Shown here in pieces: positions 14,356-22,663 of a DNA stretch of 32,323 nucleotides. The stretch is from Prolixibacteraceae bacterium (lineage in GTDB: Bacteria > Bacteroidota > Bacteroidia > Bacteroidales > Prolixibacteraceae). Both the position numbers and the translations under genes were made by a program. The stretch is taken from positions 1-32,323 of the forward strand of contig JAFGGY010000003.1 in NCBI GenBank assembly GCA_016930365.1, given 5' to 3'. A model generated the notes under the pieces. It had not been told where the DNA came from, did not search any database, and was given only the letters and a program-made list of their open reading frames with translations. Each line of letters starts with the position of its first letter. The first letter of the stretch is position 1.

Positions 14356-16194
14356 ATGGATATCAACTTTACCTTTTCAGACACCATTGCAGGTTATGTT
14401 ACCGAATTTAACTCGGGCGAGCGTACCTTTTCGCTCAAAACTTCCGATAACCGCATTTTTAAAGCATACATCTCCGACAATTGCTTTGCTCGTTATGCCC
14501 GCAACCTGAACGAAGATTACCAGGATGCTACCGGCGATATGTTTACCCTGCTGGCTTTACCGCGGCAAATGGTATTCGCCTACGGTACTTTTTATCCGGC
14601 GAGCGATACAAACGAAAGCGTTTTTCAAGCGCAGTGGCTGGTTTTTCCGGGTAAAGGCCCCGGCCAGTTCCGGCACGAGGAGCCCGACTGGTGGATTAAC
14701 CAAATCGACTCTATTGCATCGTGCTACCTCAAATGGCAATTCGATTATCCAAATAAAGAAATCGACTACAAAAACTACCGCACTATGCTGCACCTGGGTG
14801 GTACCAAAAAAGGCGATTACCTGCAAGAAACCGACACCATTTCGCGTTTGGTTTACGGCTTTGCTTCGGCTTACCTGCTTACCGGTAAAGACGAATACCT
14901 CGAAGCCGCCGAAAAAGGTACCGCATACCTGCGCGACCACATGCGCTTTTACGATGCCGACGAAGATATTGTGTACTGGTATCACGGCGTTAAGGTTGAA
15001 GGCAAACACGAGACCAAACTGCTTACTTCGGAATTTGGCGACGACTACGACTCGATACCCATGTACGAGCAAATTTATGCATTGGCAGGGCCTACACAAA
15101 CCATGCGCATTACCGGCGACCCAAAAATTATGTCGGACATTGATAAAACCTTGCTGCTGTTCGAAAAGTTTTTTAAAGACAACGAGAAGGAAGGTTATTT
15201 TTCGCACATCGACCCCATAAGCCTCGACCCTCGTGCCGATTCGCTGATGCACAATCGTGCCCGCAAAAACTGGAACTCGGTAGGTGACCATGCTCCGGCT
15301 TACCTGATTAACCTGTTTTTGGCAACCGGAAAACCCGAACATGCCGAATTTTTGGAATATACCTTCGATACCATTACAAAATATTTCCCCGATTACGAAA
15401 ACAGCCCCTTTGTACAAGAAAAGTTTTTCGAAGACTGGAGCAAAGACCAAAGCTGGGGATGGCAGCAAAACCGCGCTGTGGTGGGGCATAACCTCAAAAT
15501 TGCCTGGAACCTTATGCGCATGCAATCATTGAAACCCAAACAAGAATACATCGACTTTGCGCGCAAAATTGCCGAGCTGATGCCACAATACGGCTGCGAC
15601 CGCCAGCGCGGCGGCTGGTACGATGTGGTTGAGCGCGAAACAAAACCCAACGGCAAAAACCACGAATTTGTGTGGCACGACCGCAAAGCATGGTGGCAGC
15701 AAGAACAGGCAATACTGGCTTACCTGATTATGTTTGGGGTGCTTAAAGACGATGAATACAACAAACACGCCCGCGAGGTTTCGGCGTTTTATAATGCCTT
15801 TTTTCTCGACAACGACGATGGCGGAGTATATTTTAACACCCTGGCCAACGGCTTACCATACTTGTTAGGCAACGAACGTTTTAAAGGAAGCCACTCAATG
15901 AGCGGATACCACAGCATGGAACTTTGTTTTTTATCGGCAACGTACATCAACCTGCTAATTACCAAGCAACCGTTATTTTTGCACTTTAAACCCATGCCCA
16001 ACGCTTTCGAAAACAACATTTTGCGCGTTGCTCCCGATATTTTGCCTCAAAACAGTGTATTTATCGAAGAGTGCTTAATCGATAACGAAATATATACTAA
16101 TTTCGATGCCGACAAGCTGGAAATTACTTTGCCCAAAACCGATAAGCAAGTAAAAGTGAAAGTGAAAATTTCGCCAAAAACCTGGCTCGACTAA
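14356..16194 (+). CDS. AGE-like (alpha/alpha)6-barrel protein with an extra N-terminal domain
   Basis: The 612-residue protein has no signal peptide. Residues about 1-85 are beta-rich (GYVTEFNSGERTFSLKTSDN, possibly OB-like). From about residue 110 onward come helical pairs with Trp/His-rich signatures of the N-acylglucosamine 2-epimerase/cellobiose epimerase superfamily: LVYGFASAYLLTGKDEYLEAA, RQRGGWYD, and HEFVWHDRKAWWQQEQAIL, the typical K-x-W-W-x-Q-x-E active-site helix. The family normally spans 350-420 residues, so the N-terminal domain and about 60 extra C-terminal residues are additions. It may epimerise, isomerise or cleave a sugar or glycoside. It lies 62 bases after the lipoprotein gene and 38 before a STAS gene, so it is co-directional with the glycogen module. 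Confidence 0.72.
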   Translation: MDINFTFSDTIAGYVTEFNSGERTFSLKTSDNRIFKAYISDNCFARYARNLNEDYQDATGDMFTLLALPRQMVFAYGTFYPASDTNESVFQAQWLVFPGKGPGQFRHEEPDWWINQIDSIASCYLKWQFDYPNKEIDYKNYRTMLHLGGTKKGDYLQETDTISRLVYGFASAYLLTGKDEYLEAAEKGTAYLRDHMRFYDADEDIVYWYHGVKVEGKHETKLLTSEFGDDYDSIPMYEQIYALAGPTQTMRITGDPKIMSDIDKTLLLFEKFFKDNEKEGYFSHIDPISLDPRADSLMHNRARKNWNSVGDHAPAYLINLFLATGKPEHAEFLEYTFDTITKYFPDYENSPFVQEKFFEDWSKDQSWGWQQNRAVVGHNLKIAWNLMRMQSLKPKQEYIDFARKIAELMPQYGCDRQRGGWYDVVERETKPNGKNHEFVWHDRKAWWQQEQAILAYLIMFGVLKDDEYNKHAREVSAFYNAFFLDNDDGGVYFNTLANGLPYLLGNERFKGSHSMSGYHSMELCFLSATYINLLITKQPLFLHFKPMPNAFENNILRVAPDILPQNSVFIEECLIDNEIYTNFDADKLEITLPKTDKQVKVKVKISPKTWLD

Positions 16195-16232
16195 GTTGAA
16201 ATAATTCGAATCGCAAAAAAGGAATAAATAAT

Positions 16233-16562
16233 ATGGATGTAAAAATCAGTACAACAGATAAAATTGTAACCATCGCGGTCGAAGGAAGCATCGACAGCAA
16301 CACTGCCGGCGACCTGCAATCAAAAATTATGGATAAAGTTGCTGAAAGCCAAAATGTTTTGCTCGACTTTTCAAAGGTCGATTTTGTATCGAGTGCCGGC
16401 CTTCGCGTTTTATTGATGATTTATCGCCAAATAAAATCGAAAAACGGGAAGGTTGTTTTAGTCGGTGTTTCCGAAGAAATATACGATGTAATGTCAATGA
16501 CCGGCTTTGTTAACTTTTTTGAAATAACCGATACCATTGAAAACGCACTTAAAACCTTATAA
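16233..16562 (+). CDS. STAS-domain anti-anti-sigma factor 1
   Basis: The 109-residue protein is a single STAS domain (SpoIIAA/RsbV type). Ser53 and Ser54 in DFSKVDFVSSAGLRVLL are candidate phosphorylation sites for an RsbW-like kinase. The region VVLVGVSEEIYDVMSMTGF closes the fold. It lies 5 bases before glgX, so one transcript is almost certain. Together with the second STAS gene and the kinase downstream it forms a partner switch. Confidence 0.88.
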   Translation: MDVKISTTDKIVTIAVEGSIDSNTAGDLQSKIMDKVAESQNVLLDFSKVDFVSSAGLRVLLMIYRQIKSKNGKVVLVGVSEEIYDVMSMTGFVNFFEITDTIENALKTL

Positions 16563-16567
16563 TTCTC

Positions 16568-18691
16568 ATGGCTGATTTTGATACAAGAATAGACTATTAT
16601 CCAACCCACGAACTTAATGGCATCAAATATCGCCGGGGGCATGTGTTACCATTTGGTGCAACCATAGTGCCTAATGGCGTAAATTTTTCGATTTACTCAA
16701 GTGCAGCTACATCGTGTACCTTGGTTTTGTTTAAAAAGAACGCCCCCCAACCCTTTATCGAAATACCTTTTCCAAATGAATTTATAATAGGAAATGTGTA
16801 TGCAATGATTGTTTTCGACCTCGACCTCGAGAACCTCGAATATGGTTACCGCATGGATGGCCCTTACGAACCTGAAAAGGGGCATCGTTTTAATAAAGAA
16901 ATAGTATTGTCCGACCCCTATGCCAAAGCACTTGGCGGCCGCGATACCTGGCTGGCCGAACCCAATTGGGACCGGCTTTACCCTTTCCGCTCAAGGCTTG
17001 TTTTCGAAGATTTCGACTGGGAAGGCGATAGCCCGCTCGATACGCCCATCGAAGATTTGGTAATTTACGAAATGCATGTCCGCAGCTTTACCATTCACCC
17101 ATCGTCCGACGTAAAATACAAAGGTACTTTTGCAGGTTTAAAAGAAAAAATCCCCTACCTGCTCGATTTAGGCGTAAACTGCATCGAGCTAATGCCAATT
17201 TACGAGTTCGACGAGTACGAACATAGCAAAACCGACCCCAATACCGGCGAATTGCTCGTAAACTACTGGGGATACAGCACCTTAAACTTTTTTGCACCAA
17301 AATCGGGCTATGCGGCAACCGGAAAATACGGCATGCAGGTAGATGAGTTGAAAACACTCATTAAAGAACTGCACCGAAACGGAATTGAAGTGATGCTCGA
17401 TGTGGTTTTTAACCATACCGCCGAAGGCGACCACCGTGGCCCAACCATTTCGTTTAAGGGAATCGACAATAAAACCTACTACATGCTTACTCCCGAAGGC
17501 TACTATTACAATTTTTCGGGAACCGGTAATACCTTGAATTGCAACAACCCAATAGTGCGAAATATGGTTCTCGATTGCCTCCGGTATTGGGCAGCAGAAT
17601 ATCATATCGATGGTTTCCGATTCGATTTGGCTGCTATTTTAGGCCGCTCGCAGGATGGAAGCCCTTTGAGCAATCCTCCTTTAATTGAATCGTTAGCTTA
17701 CGACCCTGTTTTGGCAAAATGTAAACTGATTGCCGAAGCCTGGGATGCAGGTGGTTTGTACCAGGTAGGTGCATTTCCGGCTTATGGCCGCTGGGCCGAG
17801 TGGAACGGAAAATACCGCGATACCATCCGTAAATTCCTTAAAGGTGATGTTGGATTAGTTGGCGAATTGTCGCAGCGCGTACAGGGTTCGCCCGATATGT
17901 ATCAACTTAGAGGAACAACTGCCGGAGTTAACTTTATTACCTGTCACGATGGTTTTACGCTGTACGACCTGGTTTCGTACAACGAGAAACATAACGATGC
18001 CAATGGCGAAAACAATTGCGACGGCAACAACGACAATTACAGCTGGAATTGTGGCTGCGAAGGCGAAACCGACAACCAGGATATCAAAAATTTGCGTACT
18101 CGGCAAATAAAAAATGCTTTGGCCATATTAATGGTAAGCCAGGGCGTTCCGATGTTACTTATGGGCGACGAAATGGCACGTACACAATTTGGCAACAACA
18201 ACACCTATTGCCACGATAATGAGCTTAACTGGCTAAACTGGGAACTGAAAAACCAAAATGCCGAAATATTCAATTTTGCACGGCACATCATTCATTTCAG
18301 AAAAAACCATGCTGCCCTCAGAATGAAAGACCATTTTCAAAATCGCGATTACAAACAAACAGGCTTCCCCGATATTTCGTTTCATGGCACACAGGCATGG
18401 AATGCCGACTGGTCGGAATCGAGCCGCATTTTTGCCTTTATGCTCGATGGCGGCCATGCAAAAAACGGAACAGCAAACGACGATACGATTTACGTGGCCA
18501 TGAACATGTACTGGGAGGCATTGCCGTTTGAACTTCCCAAATTATCTGCCGGCAAAAAATGGTATGTTGCTGTAAATACGGCCATGCAGCCACCGTTCGA
18601 TTTTCATGCCTTAAATGAAGAACCGATGGTTGAAAACCAAAACAGTTTTACCCTTGGAGAGCGTTCGGTAATTATTCTTATTGGTAAATAA
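16568..18691 (+). CDS. glgX: Glycogen debranching enzyme (isoamylase type)
   Basis: The 707-residue GH13 enzyme has an N-terminal CBM48-like domain (about 1-160) and a catalytic barrel. Residues consistent with catalysis are nucleophile Asp353 in DGFRFDLA, acid/base Glu390 in IAEAWDAGG and Asp461 in CHDGFTLYDLVSYNEKHN. The C-terminal all-beta domain ends in FTLGERSVIIL. GlgX removes alpha-1,6 branches of glycogen after phosphorylase trimming. Length is normal. The surprise is its position between two STAS genes rather than with glgA/glgB/glgP, none of which is in the window. Confidence 0.92.
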   Translation: MADFDTRIDYYPTHELNGIKYRRGHVLPFGATIVPNGVNFSIYSSAATSCTLVLFKKNAPQPFIEIPFPNEFIIGNVYAMIVFDLDLENLEYGYRMDGPYEPEKGHRFNKEIVLSDPYAKALGGRDTWLAEPNWDRLYPFRSRLVFEDFDWEGDSPLDTPIEDLVIYEMHVRSFTIHPSSDVKYKGTFAGLKEKIPYLLDLGVNCIELMPIYEFDEYEHSKTDPNTGELLVNYWGYSTLNFFAPKSGYAATGKYGMQVDELKTLIKELHRNGIEVMLDVVFNHTAEGDHRGPTISFKGIDNKTYYMLTPEGYYYNFSGTGNTLNCNNPIVRNMVLDCLRYWAAEYHIDGFRFDLAAILGRSQDGSPLSNPPLIESLAYDPVLAKCKLIAEAWDAGGLYQVGAFPAYGRWAEWNGKYRDTIRKFLKGDVGLVGELSQRVQGSPDMYQLRGTTAGVNFITCHDGFTLYDLVSYNEKHNDANGENNCDGNNDNYSWNCGCEGETDNQDIKNLRTRQIKNALAILMVSQGVPMLLMGDEMARTQFGNNNTYCHDNELNWLNWELKNQNAEIFNFARHIIHFRKNHAALRMKDHFQNRDYKQTGFPDISFHGTQAWNADWSESSRIFAFMLDGGHAKNGTANDDTIYVAMNMYWEALPFELPKLSAGKKWYVAVNTAMQPPFDFHALNEEPMVENQNSFTLGERSVIILIGK

Positions 18692-18724
18692 CAAAATTAA
18701 AATAAACCTTAAAACATTGTAAGT

Positions 18725-19045
18725 ATGAGCTTTTCAGTAAAATCAGAAATAAAAGAAAATGTTGCAATTGTAACTATGGCAGGAGACCTCGATTCATCAA
18801 CAGCACCACAATTGCACGAGGAGATTAAAAAAGTGGTTCAGGAAAATCCAAAGGAACTGGTATTGTGTGTCGAAGAATTAAACTTTATGGCATCGGCCGG
18901 TATGCGGGTTATCATTTTTGCAAAGCAAAAACTCGGGTCAGCTGCAAGTTTAATTTTAGTTAAACCACAGGAGCAGGTACATGAAACCCTCCGAATGACC
19001 GGCTTGCTACATAGCATAACTATTGTTGATAAATACCCCGAATAA
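18725..19045 (+). CDS. STAS-domain anti-anti-sigma factor 2
   Basis: The 106-residue STAS domain has the VEELNFMASAGMRVII segment with candidate phospho-acceptor Ser57. It is more divergent from STAS 1 than a recent duplication would be. A one-base gap to the kinase gene (next ATG 19047) makes translational coupling very likely and marks it as the cognate antagonist. Confidence 0.88.
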   Translation: MSFSVKSEIKENVAIVTMAGDLDSSTAPQLHEEIKKVVQENPKELVLCVEELNFMASAGMRVIIFAKQKLGSAASLILVKPQEQVHETLRMTGLLHSITIVDKYPE

Positions 19046-19046
19046 T

Positions 19047-19493
19047 ATGGAAAATGACACTGAATCAAAAAAGTTTAAAGCCACTTTAGATTCATTAAGT
19101 TCAATTCGTGAATATGTGACTGAACAGGCGTCAAAAGCAGGTATCGATAAAAACCGTATCTACAAACTTTGCCTTGCAGTTGACGAGATAGCTACCAACA
19201 TTATTAATTATGGCTATCTGAGGTCGGGAATAAAAAATGCTCATGTTCAGGCTATTATTACAAAAAACGCAAAGCATTTTAGCGTAGTTCTCGAAGACAC
19301 TGCTCCGCCGTTCAACCCTTTCGAACGTGAATTACCAAACGACGAAGAATTGAATAAGCCTTTGGAAGAAAGGCCAATTGGCGGCTTAGGTATTATGCTT
19401 GCAAAAGATAGTGTTGACGAGTTTCGGTACGAATACAAAAACAGTACAAACAGAAACATTTTCAGAATAAATATTTGTAATGAAGATACGTAA
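19047..19493 (+). CDS. RsbW-like serine kinase / anti-sigma regulatory factor
   Basis: The 148-residue protein is a GHKL-type HATPase. It shows the N-box LAVDEIATNIINYGY (about residues 43-57), a G1-type EDTAPPFNPF (about 83-92) and the G2 stretch IGGLGIMLAK (about 111-120). Such kinases bind either a sigma factor or an effector and phosphorylate the STAS partner. The start is the ATG at 19047, just after the STAS 2 stop; an in-frame TTG at 19023 lies inside STAS 2. The G1 box has Ala where Gly is usual, though similar variants exist in the family. Confidence 0.87.
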   Translation: MENDTESKKFKATLDSLSSIREYVTEQASKAGIDKNRIYKLCLAVDEIATNIINYGYLRSGIKNAHVQAIITKNAKHFSVVLEDTAPPFNPFERELPNDEELNKPLEERPIGGLGIMLAKDSVDEFRYEYKNSTNRNIFRINICNEDT

Positions 19494-21108
19494 AATCAAT
19501 ATTTTTGAGTGTCCAAGTTTAAAAGGAAAAATACTCAGGCTCATTATTTTGGTTACGACCCTTAGTATAATCAGTTTTACGTTGTTGAGTATTTACTTTG
19601 CCGAAAGAACTGAAGCTAAAATGATTGAAGAGCAACTGATTACAGTGGCAATTGGAGCCCGAAACATTGTTGGCGATGAGTTCCACGATTCAATTGTTGA
19701 TTCAACATCCATTGGGCACGACGACTATAATATGTTAGTAGGAAAATTGAGCGAATATGCGCACGAGGTGAATGTTCGCGAGATATATACATACATAAAG
19801 TATAAGAATGAATTGCGTTTTACATCGGCAAGCCTAAACTACCAAGATTATTTGCAGAATAAGAAAGATACTTTCTTTACAAAATACGAAGGCGATGCAG
19901 CCTTGGTCGAATCGGTATTTTTCAAGCCTTTAAACGAAAAAAGAACGGTGTCGAATACCTATAGTGAAGGAGTGGTACATATAAAATCGGTATTTATTCC
20001 CTATACCACCCAAAGTGGAAATCAATATGTAATTGGTGTCGATTTTGATTATAGCGATTATAAGTCAATTTTAAACAAAACTTTATTCATCTTTTTGGCT
20101 TTAGGTTTTATTATTCTTACATTTTCGATATGGCTATCGTACAGGCCTATAAAAAAAATATCGACACCCCTAAAAAAACTGGTTGCATTTAACGACGAAC
20201 TGGTAGCCAACGATTTTCATCTTTCGGAACCCAGCCTTCAGAATTTGTTCAAATTATCGACCGAATGCACCGATGAAGTTGGCCAGCTTTGCGATGCGTT
20301 TCTTTCGATGCAATATTCGCTTGCACAATACATTGTTGATTTAAGAAACACCACAAAAGCCAAAGAAAGCATCGAAGCTCAATTAAAAATTGCTGCCAAT
20401 ATTCAAATGAGCATGATTCCATCCGATTATCCCAGTTTCCCCGACCGGAAAGAGTTTGATATTTGTGGCTCAATGGTTCCCGCTAAAGAGGTTGGTGGCG
20501 ATTTGTTCAATTACTTTTTAGTCGATTCGAACCACCTGGCCTTTACCATTGGCGATGTATCGGACAAAGGTGTACCGGCAGCCTTGTTTATGTCGATGAC
20601 CAACACCCTGATAAAAGCTCTTACCCTGAGCGGACTAAGCCCAGCCGAGGTTTTATTTAAAGCCAACAACGAGCTGGTAAAAGATAACGAACAGTGTATG
20701 TTTGTAACCCTGGTGTTGGGAATCCTCGACATTAAAACCGGCAACGTTGTTTTTGCTAATGCCGGTCATAACCCATTTATAGTACTTCAAAAGAACAAAG
20801 AACCACAATACCATAAAATGGAAACAGGCATGGTGCTAGCTGCTTTCGAGGATGTTCCTTTCACCAATGAATATTTACAATTACAACAAAACGATAGCAT
20901 TTTTCTATATACCGATGGTGTTACCGAAGCCAAAAACAGGGCAAATCAATTATACGGCGAAGAGCGGCTCATTGAAATGATGAAGCAATCGCAATCGCAC
21001 CAGGTAAATACATTAATCAAGAGTGTGTGCTCGGGAGTAACCGAATTTGTAAATGGTTTCGAACAATCGGACGATATAACCACAATGGCATTGCAATATA
21101 ATAAATAA
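19480..21108 (+). CDS. Membrane SpoIIE/RsbU-type PP2C phosphatase
   Basis: The 542-residue protein has a transmembrane helix at 18-41, an extracytoplasmic region at 42-198 and a second helix at 199-221. A HAMP-like/coiled region follows (about 225-310), then a SpoIIE-type PP2C domain. Motifs are GGDLFNY (Asp341), IGDVSDKGVPAALFM, NAGHNPF, LYTDGVTEA and QSDDITTMA; all metal-binding acidic residues are present. It would dephosphorylate the STAS partners in response to an external signal. Its start lies 14 bases inside the kinase gene, which implies coupling. The sensor region (ending VIGVDFDYSDYKSIL) is a double-Cache-like shape by topology, which is my inference. Confidence 0.88.
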   Translation: MKIRKINIFECPSLKGKILRLIILVTTLSIISFTLLSIYFAERTEAKMIEEQLITVAIGARNIVGDEFHDSIVDSTSIGHDDYNMLVGKLSEYAHEVNVREIYTYIKYKNELRFTSASLNYQDYLQNKKDTFFTKYEGDAALVESVFFKPLNEKRTVSNTYSEGVVHIKSVFIPYTTQSGNQYVIGVDFDYSDYKSILNKTLFIFLALGFIILTFSIWLSYRPIKKISTPLKKLVAFNDELVANDFHLSEPSLQNLFKLSTECTDEVGQLCDAFLSMQYSLAQYIVDLRNTTKAKESIEAQLKIAANIQMSMIPSDYPSFPDRKEFDICGSMVPAKEVGGDLFNYFLVDSNHLAFTIGDVSDKGVPAALFMSMTNTLIKALTLSGLSPAEVLFKANNELVKDNEQCMFVTLVLGILDIKTGNVVFANAGHNPFIVLQKNKEPQYHKMETGMVLAAFEDVPFTNEYLQLQQNDSIFLYTDGVTEAKNRANQLYGEERLIEMMKQSQSHQVNTLIKSVCSGVTEFVNGFEQSDDITTMALQYNK

Positions 21109-21141
21109 ACAAACTCTTTTATTCACTTAAAAAATACCATT

Positions 21142-21342
21142 ATGATTACAACAGAAATTGGTTTGAACGCCGGAAAAATCTGGTGCGAACTGTGCAATTC
21201 GAAAGAACAAACCGTTAAAGGTTTAATGAAAAAAGTTAAGCTTCAGGCTAACGATTATTACATGGCTATAGGTTGGCTGGCTCGCGAAGGCAAGATTTAT
21301 CACCACGAGCAGGACGGCGTTTTGCGAATAGGGTTAAAATAG
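21142..21342 (+). CDS. Small winged-helix protein (DUF2582 type)
   Basis: The 66-residue protein begins ITTEIGLNAGKIWCEL and continues with a helix-turn-helix (TVKGLMKKVKLQANDYYMAIGWLAREGKIYHH) and a short wing (DGVLRIGLK). This is the small winged-helix family formerly called DUF2582, frequent in Bacteroidota. DNA binding is plausible but no target is known. It sits 33 bases after the phosphatase and ends the co-directional series, so it might report output of the partner switch. Confidence 0.78.
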   Translation: MITTEIGLNAGKIWCELCNSKEQTVKGLMKKVKLQANDYYMAIGWLAREGKIYHHEQDGVLRIGLK

Positions 21343-21402
21343 ATTTTATTATACGATAAATAAGTATAGTTGTATATACTTCCAACAATCTAATACGAAA
21401 TT

Positions 21403-21410
21403 TATCTTTG
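21403..21410 (+). promoter_or_regulatory. Orphan TAnnTTTG box
   Basis: TATCTTTG matches the -7 consensus perfectly but no plus-strand gene follows; the next gene on either side is on the minus strand and ends at 21446. No matching -33 TTG at 19-20 bases is seen. It may be chance or an antisense promoter. Confidence 0.2.
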
Positions 21411-21445
21411 CAATTCAGGTGTAATTGAATAGTTGAAAAAATTAT

Positions 21446-22474
21446 TTATTTACTTTTTACAGCTTTTATAAAAGCATTGATATTTTCGGTGCTTACTTTT
21501 GGAGGCATACCTCCACCACACGAAGGCAGTAACATCGATTTATCTTTTACTTGGGCAAGCATTTCTTTCGTTTTTTGATAAACTTCGTCGGGTGTGCAGG
21601 CAGCTAACACATCGCGAGGTGGGAGGCTTCCCAGTACCACTAGTTTATGTTTGGTGGCTTCGTGTATCTCGTTGATGCTTAAATCGAGTCCCGGATTATA
21701 AAGATTGATACCAATTTCGGGATAGTATTTCACCGACATGCTGCAATCGGCATCGTTGTGGAAAAACTTCACCGAATCGTTGGTGTCATACAATTCCTTG
21801 AAGTAGGGGAGTCCAAACTCAACAAATTCATCTTCGCCAATAAAACCAACAATATCGTCGAGCATAAGCATGCCATCAATCGTGGGAATAGCCTCATGCT
21901 GTATTTGATGCCATTTTTTCAAAAAATCGGTAATAATACGCATCAGCTTATGCACTTTGTCGGGTTCCATCATCATGGTGGTCATAAGTTCGGTTGTTCC
22001 CATTAAAAATGAAGCGATGTTTAACGGCCCTCTCGACACCGAAAATCTGATTTTTTGTCCGGCATCTTCAATTTTAGAACGATTAATTTTCAGCCGGTTA
22101 AGCATAAAAGGAAGAAGCCCGTCTGTAGCCGGGTCGGGTACCTTCATCTGGTCAATATCTTCGGGCGTATGAATCACTTTATCGGCAAAAGGGAACTCAT
22201 CGTTCCAAAAAACGGTTTTGGCACCAAAGGCCGAAGGTTCGGTACACATGCCGTATTCGCTCCAGAAACCAGGTAAAAACAGTACATCAGGAAACGTTTC
22301 AATTGCTTTCAGATTAGCTTTAAGCCACAATTCATCGTTGGAAAAATAATCGAGAATTGATATGCCGTACCAATTGGGTAACCACGGACTATCGATAATA
22401 AATCCGATTGGTGTTTCAGTGATTTGTTTTTTCTGAATAAGCGACAGGAGTATGTTCCAGTTTTTATCGTTCAT
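21446..22474 (-). CDS. Uroporphyrinogen decarboxylase-like protein
   Basis: The protein has 342 residues from the ATG at 22474. The frame is open to a TTG at 22546, but MNDKNWNILLSLIQKK is the usual opening of UroD-like methyltransferase-type proteins, so the ATG is preferred. The chain follows the (beta/alpha)8 UroD/MtaA-CmuA pattern, with FSVSRGPLNIASFL, DGMLMLDDIVGFI, FFHNDADCS and LPSCGGGMPP near the end. Bacteroidota carry many such paralogues that are not heme enzymes and probably transfer methyl groups to cobalamin or related carriers. The substrate is not readable. The gene lies after the xylanase on the same strand but with a terminator between. Confidence 0.78.
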   Translation of the reverse strand: MNDKNWNILLSLIQKKQITETPIGFIIDSPWLPNWYGISILDYFSNDELWLKANLKAIETFPDVLFLPGFWSEYGMCTEPSAFGAKTVFWNDEFPFADKVIHTPEDIDQMKVPDPATDGLLPFMLNRLKINRSKIEDAGQKIRFSVSRGPLNIASFLMGTTELMTTMMMEPDKVHKLMRIITDFLKKWHQIQHEAIPTIDGMLMLDDIVGFIGEDEFVEFGLPYFKELYDTNDSVKFFHNDADCSMSVKYYPEIGINLYNPGLDLSINEIHEATKHKLVVLGSLPPRDVLAACTPDEVYQKTKEMLAQVKDKSMLLPSCGGGMPPKVSTENINAFIKAVKSK

Positions 22475-22582
22475 AATGAATCTGTTTTTTATATAATCGG
22501 TGTCCAATTTATAAAAACATTCGTTAAATAGTTGTAAGTATGCCAATATTTATTGTACATTATTTTCCGTTTGGAGTTATGC

Positions 22583-22626
22583 AAAAAAAAGGTAGCAACA
22601 GTCAACAGCTGTTACTACCTTTTTTA
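22583..22626. terminator. Bidirectional intrinsic terminator
   Basis: GGTAGCAACAG (22591-22601) pairs with CTGTTACTACC (22609-22619) with one mismatch, flanked by eight As on the left and six Ts on the right. On the minus strand it ends the xylanase transcript. It separates xylanase and UroD genes into two units. Confidence 0.8.
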
Positions 22627-22663
22627 TAAGTATCTTTATTATTTTGTTGAATGCTACTTGTTA

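Noticed and set aside
14557-15525. Long minus-strand frame (322 codons) opposite the AGE-like gene, and a 231-codon plus-strand frame at 14525
   Set aside because: Both lie wholly inside the AGE-like gene, have no recognisable domain and arise from its GC-richer codon use.
22475-22546. Upstream TTG start for the UroD-like gene
   Set aside because: The ATG at 22474 gives the family's usual N-terminus, and the added 24 residues have no family likeness.
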